From contig CANCAO010000035.1 of NCBI GenBank assembly GCA_947374105.1, positions 1 to 9,733 of the forward strand: a DNA stretch of 9,733 nucleotides. Direction: 5' to 3'. Position numbers and translations under genes: made by a program. Origin of the DNA: Comamonadaceae bacterium. GTDB lineage: Bacteria > Pseudomonadota > Gammaproteobacteria > Burkholderiales > Burkholderiaceae_C. Position 1 is the stretch's first letter; each line of letters starts with the position of its first letter. Positions 6,611-9,733 of this stretch are shown here, piece after piece. The notes under the pieces were generated by a model, which saw only the letters and a program-made list of their open reading frames with translations, was not told the origin of the DNA and did no database searches.

Positions 6611-7078
6611 ATGAATCGACTTTCATCTATCCTGCCCCTGGCGCAAGTGCTTGTGCACTTTGACGCCAGCAGCAAAAAAAGAGCCTTCGAAGAAGTCGGC
6701 TTGCTGTTCGAAAGCCTTCACGGCTTGAATCGTGCCCTAGTGACCGACAGTCTCTTCGCCCGTGAGCGTTTGGGCTCAACCGGCTTGGGCTACGGTGTGG
6801 CGATACCGCACGGACGCATCAAGGGGCTTAAGTCCCCGATGGCTACTGTGATTCAGCTGGCTCAGCCCATTGGCTTTGATGCACCAGACGAGCAAGCCGT
6901 TAAGCTTTTGATTTTTTTGCTGGTGCCCGAGGCTGCCACGCAAAAGCATTTGGAAATCCTCTCTGAAATCGCCGAGATGCTCAGCGACAGTGTCTTGCGT
7001 GAACAACTGAGTGCTTGCGAAAGTGCGCATGCACTGCATGGGTTGATTACCGGCTGGCAATCCGCCCAGTTGGCTTGA
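6611..7078 (+). CDS. ptsN: PTS IIA-like nitrogen regulatory protein (EIIA-Ntr)
   Basis: This 155-residue cytoplasmic phosphoprotein is the end acceptor of the nitrogen-related PTS chain (EI-Ntr, NPr/HPr, EIIA-Ntr). In other Proteobacteria it regulates potassium transport, stress and nitrogen/carbon balance. The phosphorylated histidine is H67 in [11 protein letters not shown], with the family signatures [14 protein letters not shown] and [25 protein letters not shown] chose ATG at 6611 because [10 protein letters not shown] is the expected N-terminus. The upstream in-frame GTG at 6587 lies just past the terminator T tract and would add an unlikely MHNRPPNT leader. No Shine-Dalgarno is visible before 6611. 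hprK follows after 19 bases, so the two should share a transcript. Confidence 0.94.
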   Translation: MNRLSSILPLAQVLVHFDASSKKRAFEEVGLLFESLHGLNRALVTDSLFARERLGSTGLGYGVAIPHGRIKGLKSPMATVIQLAQPIGFDAPDEQAVKLLIFLLVPEAATQKHLEILSEIAEMLSDSVLREQLSACESAHALHGLITGWQSAQLA

Positions 7079-7097
7079 GAGATCTGACAAGCCGACT

Positions 7098-8048
7098 ATG
7101 AGACCAACCGTCGTCAGTGCCGAGGTACTTTTCAACCAGTTCCGATCTCTTTTGAGCTGGGATTGGTTGGCGGGCCTGGGTGCATCGGAGCGTCGGTTTG
7201 ACGAGGTTGCCGTGCGCGCGGCGCGCTCCGGGGCCGATTTGGTGGGTTACCTGAATTACATCCACCCCTACCGGGCTCAGGTTTTGGGGGTGCGTGAGGT
7301 GTCCTACCTCTCCAACGCTACAGCTGAAGATTGCGCTCGGCGAGTGGCCCGCATTGTAGAGCTGGAACCTCCGGTGTTGGTTTTGGCAGATGGGCAAACC
7401 CCACCTCCCGCGCTGATAGCCATGTGCGAACAGGCGCAGATCCCCATGTTTGCGACCAAGGACTCATCGGCCTATGTGATTGATGTTTTGCGCAGTTATT
7501 TGTCCAAGCATTTCGCAGATCGTATTTCGATGCATGGCGTGCTGCTGGATATCCTTGGACTTGGGGTGCTGATCACGGGCGAATCCGGTTTGGGTAAAAG
7601 CGAGCTCGGCCTCGAGCTGATCTCGCGTGGTCACGGTCTTGTGGCTGATGATGCAGTTGATCTTTACCGCATCAATCAAGACACGATTGAAGGCCGTTGC
7701 CCTGAGCTCTTGATGAATCTGCTCGAAGTGCGGGGCATTGGCTTGCTCGATATACGAGCGATTTTTGGTGAGACCGCAGTACGCCGAAAAATGAATTTAA
7801 AGCTCATCGTCCATTTGGTGCGTCGCGAGACTCTTGAGCGTGACTACGAGCGTATTCCATACGAGCCCCTGACCCAGGATGTACTGGGTATCCCTGTGCG
7901 TAAAGTGGTACTACAGGTAGAGGCGGGGCGCAACTTGGCTGTACTGGTCGAGGCCGCCGTACGCAATACCATTTTGCAGCTGCGCGGTATTAATACCTAT
8001 CAGGATTTCGTCGACCGGCATCGCCGGGCCATGGATAGAGCGGACTGA
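7098..8048 (+). CDS. hprK: HPr kinase/phosphorylase
   Basis: This 316-residue bifunctional enzyme phosphorylates HPr on a serine with ATP or pyrophosphate and removes that phosphate again. The N-terminal domain (1-about 130) is followed by the catalytic domain, with H146 ([11 protein letters not shown]), the Walker A loop GESGLGKS (161-168), D184/D185 ([10 protein letters not shown]) and the HprK signature [15 protein letters not shown] (210-224). The C-terminal helix region ends at 316, the usual length for the family. The start ATG at 7098 has only a weak GAGAGA-like ribosome site. Its place after ptsN is typical of Betaproteobacteria, which lack a complete sugar PTS in many cases, so it probably regulates the PTS phosphate chain rather than sugar uptake (inference). 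HPr itself is not encoded here. Confidence 0.96.
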   Translation: MRPTVVSAEVLFNQFRSLLSWDWLAGLGASERRFDEVAVRAARSGADLVGYLNYIHPYRAQVLGVREVSYLSNATAEDCARRVARIVELEPPVLVLADGQTPPPALIAMCEQAQIPMFATKDSSAYVIDVLRSYLSKHFADRISMHGVLLDILGLGVLITGESGLGKSELGLELISRGHGLVADDAVDLYRINQDTIEGRCPELLMNLLEVRGIGLLDIRAIFGETAVRRKMNLKLIVHLVRRETLERDYERIPYEPLTQDVLGIPVRKVVLQVEAGRNLAVLVEAAVRNTILQLRGINTYQDFVDRHRRAMDRAD

Positions 8049-8061
8049 ACCCAAGACCAGT

Positions 8062-8502
8062 TCAAGCGCCGCGCGGGCTGGGGCGATTCGAACAGGGCAT
8101 CTTGGTGCAATGGGCGTACAGACTCAAAGAGTGCTCAGCGATCACGAAACCCTTGGCCTTGGCCACGTCATGCTGGCGGTTTTCAATTTCCGCGTCAAAA
8201 AACTCCTCGACCTTGCCGCAATCCAGACAGACCAGATGATCATGGTGCTTGCCCTCATTGAGCTCATAAATCGCCTTGCCGCCTTCGAAATTGCTCCGGT
8301 TCAAAATACCCGCTTGTTCAAACTGGGTTAACACCCGGTAAACCGTAGCCAAACCTACATCAGAGCGATCAACCAGCAAGGCGCGAAAAACGTCTTCCGC
8401 TGTCATGTGTCGTTGCGTGCCGTTTTGAAAAATTTCCAGCACTTTCAGTCGTGGCAGCGTGGCCTTGAGTCCGGTGCTTTTAAGTTCGTCAATGCTGTTC
8501 AT
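8062..8502 (-). CDS. fur: ferric uptake regulator Fur
   Basis: This 146-residue iron-responsive repressor starts MNSIDELKSTGLKATLPRLK, the usual betaproteobacterial opening. The N-terminal winged helix contains DVGLATVYRVLTQFEQAG (recognition helix). The C-terminal dimer/metal domain has the metal-binding HHDH cluster, CLDC (first structural zinc pair) and CTKMPC (second pair, C-x4-C). Length is normal. The start ATG at 8502 lacks a clear Shine-Dalgarno, but the family N-terminus fixes it. The gene converges on hprK with a 13-base gap and is divergent from bamE with 89 bases between starts, an arrangement common in Burkholderiales. I could not identify a convincing Fur box in the shared promoter region. 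Confidence 0.96.
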   Translation of the reverse strand: MNSIDELKSTGLKATLPRLKVLEIFQNGTQRHMTAEDVFRALLVDRSDVGLATVYRVLTQFEQAGILNRSNFEGGKAIYELNEGKHHDHLVCLDCGKVEEFFDAEIENRQHDVAKAKGFVIAEHSLSLYAHCTKMPCSNRPSPRGA

Positions 8503-8534
8503 GGGAGGTCTTTCTGGGGATCAGGGGTGCAATG

Positions 8535-8562
8535 GTGAACATCAGGCCTACCCCGCTACAAT
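8535..8562 (+). promoter_or_regulatory. candidate sigma70 promoter of bamE
   Basis: TACAAT (8557-8562, five of six -10 bases) lies in a GCTACAAT context. The -35 GTGAAC (8535-8540, three of six) is 16 bases upstream. Transcription would begin near 8569, about 23 bases before the bamE ATG. Confidence 0.42.
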
Positions 8563-8591
8563 GGGCCGATCATATCGTTACACATTGAGTC

Positions 8592-9134
8592 ATGCCCGAT
8601 TTCCTGCGTCATGGCCCTGGTACAGGGCTGATTTTTATTTTCTGTGCTGCTTTAGCCGCTTGCGGCACTGTGGACAGCGCGAGCAATCGGCTGGTCAATG
8701 TCTTTAGGCCCTACAAAATGGATGTCGTGCAGGGCAATGTGGTCACCAGCGAACAAGTGGCATTGCTTAAGCCTGGCATGAGCCGAGTTCAGGTGCGTGA
8801 TGTCTTGGGAACGCCCTTGTTGACCAGCGTGTTTCATGAAGATCGTTGGGATTATGTGTTTACTTTGAAGCGCCAGGGCACGGAGTCCCAATCTCGACGT
8901 GTGACGGTGTTTTTTAAAAATGCGGAGTTGCTGCGTTTTGAGGCTGACGCTTTGCCTAGTGAGACAGAATTTGCGGCCACCCTGGGCAAGATGAATTTGC
9001 CCAGCAAAATGCCGGAGTTGGAGGCGACGTCTGAGAGCCTGCAAAAATTCCCTGCACCCGTTAAAGCGGCAGTGCCAGCTCCCTTGCCGCCTTTGCCCAC
9101 CAGTTACCCGCCGCTTGAGTCCCCGACCCGTTAG
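8592..9134 (+). CDS. bamE: outer membrane protein assembly lipoprotein BamE (SmpA/OmlA)
   Basis: This 180-residue lipoprotein is a subunit of the BAM complex, which folds beta-barrel proteins into the outer membrane. It has a signal peptide with R6/H7, a hydrophobic stretch (11-23) and lipobox LAAC, so lipidated C24 starts the mature protein. The SmpA/OmlA domain follows (about 38-120), with RPYKMDVVQGN and the GMSRVQVRDVLGTPLL turn, then HEDRWDYVF. The tail (about 153-180) is rich in Pro and Ala and probably disordered; Escherichia coli BamE (113 residues) lacks such an extension. The start ATG at 8592 is forced by an in-frame TGA at 8586-8588. The ribosome site is weak. dapB follows after 57 bases on the same strand. 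Confidence 0.94.
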   Translation: MPDFLRHGPGTGLIFIFCAALAACGTVDSASNRLVNVFRPYKMDVVQGNVVTSEQVALLKPGMSRVQVRDVLGTPLLTSVFHEDRWDYVFTLKRQGTESQSRRVTVFFKNAELLRFEADALPSETEFAATLGKMNLPSKMPELEATSESLQKFPAPVKAAVPAPLPPLPTSYPPLESPTR

Positions 9135-9191
9135 CACGCGTTCAACACTTGACATAGCCCCGCGTTCGGTGCGCACCCTGAGTTCACTGCC

Positions 9192-9733
9192 ATGACCCTG
9201 TCCTCTCCCCAAAAAATCGCCATTGCCGGTGCCTCCGGTCGTATGGGGCGCATGTTGATTGAGGCCGTCGGGGCCGATCCTGCTTGCGTCTTGGCTGGCG
9301 CACTGGATGTCGCAAGCAGTCCTGCACTAGGGCAGGATGCGGCCACCTTTCTGGGGCATACCAGCGGTGTGGCTATTACGGCGGATTTGAGAGCAGGCTT
9401 GCAAAATGCACAGGTGCTGATTGACTTCACCCGCCCAGAGGGCACGATGGCACATCTTCATGTGTGTCGCGCGCTGGGCGTCAATTTGGTTATTGGTACG
9501 ACGGGCTTTAGCGAGGCGCAAAAAGCCGAGATCACAGCGGCAGCCCAAGACATAGCCATCGTGATGGCCCCCAATATGAGCGTGGGCGTCAACGTCACTC
9601 TCAAGCTGTTGGAGATGGCGGCCAAGGCCCTGTCCACGGGCTACGACATTGAAATCATCGAGGCCCATCACCGTCACAAGGTGGACGCGCCATCGGGCAC
9701 AGCGCTCAAAATGGGCGAAGTGATTGCAGGCGC
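9192..9733 (+). CDS. dapB: 4-hydroxy-tetrahydrodipicolinate reductase, 3' end outside window
   Basis: These are the first 180 codons of DapB, which reduces 4-hydroxy-tetrahydrodipicolinate with NAD(P)H in the lysine and diaminopimelate pathway in the cytoplasm. The Rossmann nucleotide loop GASGRMGR is at 13-20. The cofactor region IDFTRPEGT is near 77-85, with GTTGF at 102-106 and APNMSVGVN at 126-134. The catalytic and substrate motif [15 protein letters not shown] spans 157-171, with H159/H160 and K163. The C-terminal third is cut by the window edge. The start ATG at 9192 matches the expected N-terminus; no strong Shine-Dalgarno precedes it. It is probably co-transcribed with bamE, since I see no terminator between them. 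Confidence 0.96.
   Translation, partial: MTLSSPQKIAIAGASGRMGRMLIEAVGADPACVLAGALDVASSPALGQDAATFLGHTSGVAITADLRAGLQNAQVLIDFTRPEGTMAHLHVCRALGVNLVIGTTGFSEAQKAEITAAAQDIAIVMAPNMSVGVNVTLKLLEMAAKALSTGYDIEIIEAHHRHKVDAPSGTALKMGEVIAG

Noticed and set aside
8566..8585. AT-rich stretch between fur and bamE as a Fur box
   Set aside because: It matches the 19-base Fur consensus only partly and lacks the repeated GATAAT units.
9149..9177. Perfect TTGACA as a dapB promoter
   Set aside because: No acceptable -10 lies 16 to 18 bases downstream (CGCACC at 17), so the match is probably chance.
8652..9212. 186-codon open frame on the minus strand across bamE
   Set aside because: The composition (many Arg, His and Gln) is that of an antisense shadow, and the sense strand encodes a full BamE with lipobox.

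Overview
The window looks like chromosomal DNA from a betaproteobacterium of the order Burkholderiales, probably Comamonadaceae or a close relative. The grounds are the gene order hpf-ptsN-hprK, convergent fur, then bamE-dapB, and the character of the proteins (BamE, Fur and CorA of the betaproteobacterial kind, and an HPr kinase next to EIIA-Ntr). This taxonomic call is inference from gene content; no search was run.

Layout. At the left edge is the 5' two thirds of a corA-type magnesium/cobalt transporter gene on the minus strand. A 282-base divergent intergenic region follows, with candidate promoters for both sides. Next is a tight three-gene plus-strand operon (990-6034) whose genes overlap by 11 and 8 bases. 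It encodes a membrane hybrid histidine kinase (TM-CHASE-TM-PAS-PAS-HisKA-HATPase-REC), a stand-alone receiver protein, and a multidomain diguanylate cyclase (Hpt-degenerate REC-REC-GGDEF with an intact I-site). A 177-base gap with a candidate promoter leads into hpf, which has a near-perfect Shine-Dalgarno sequence and ends at a strong intrinsic terminator. ptsN and hprK follow, 19 bases apart. hprK converges on fur with only 13 bases between them. fur and bamE are divergent. dapB follows bamE and runs off the right edge.

How the genes work together. The three-gene operon contains every part of a His-Asp-His-Asp phosphorelay: kinase H629, kinase receiver D918, Hpt H57, then D55 of the small receiver and/or D314 of the cyclase. 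It ends in a catalytically plausible c-di-GMP synthase. The logic resembles the PleC/DivK/PleD system of Caulobacter, but here the phosphotransfer domain is fused to the cyclase itself. This is the most interesting part of the window. hpf, ptsN and hprK are the ribosome hibernation factor and the nitrogen/carbon-related PTS regulators often found together in Proteobacteria. fur, bamE and dapB are housekeeping genes for iron regulation, outer-membrane protein assembly and lysine/peptidoglycan precursor synthesis.

I saw no tRNA, rRNA, CRISPR array, insertion sequence or phage gene. Structure beyond the genes includes a perfect 13-bp inverted repeat and two abutting perfect palindromes, all inside the diguanylate cyclase gene.
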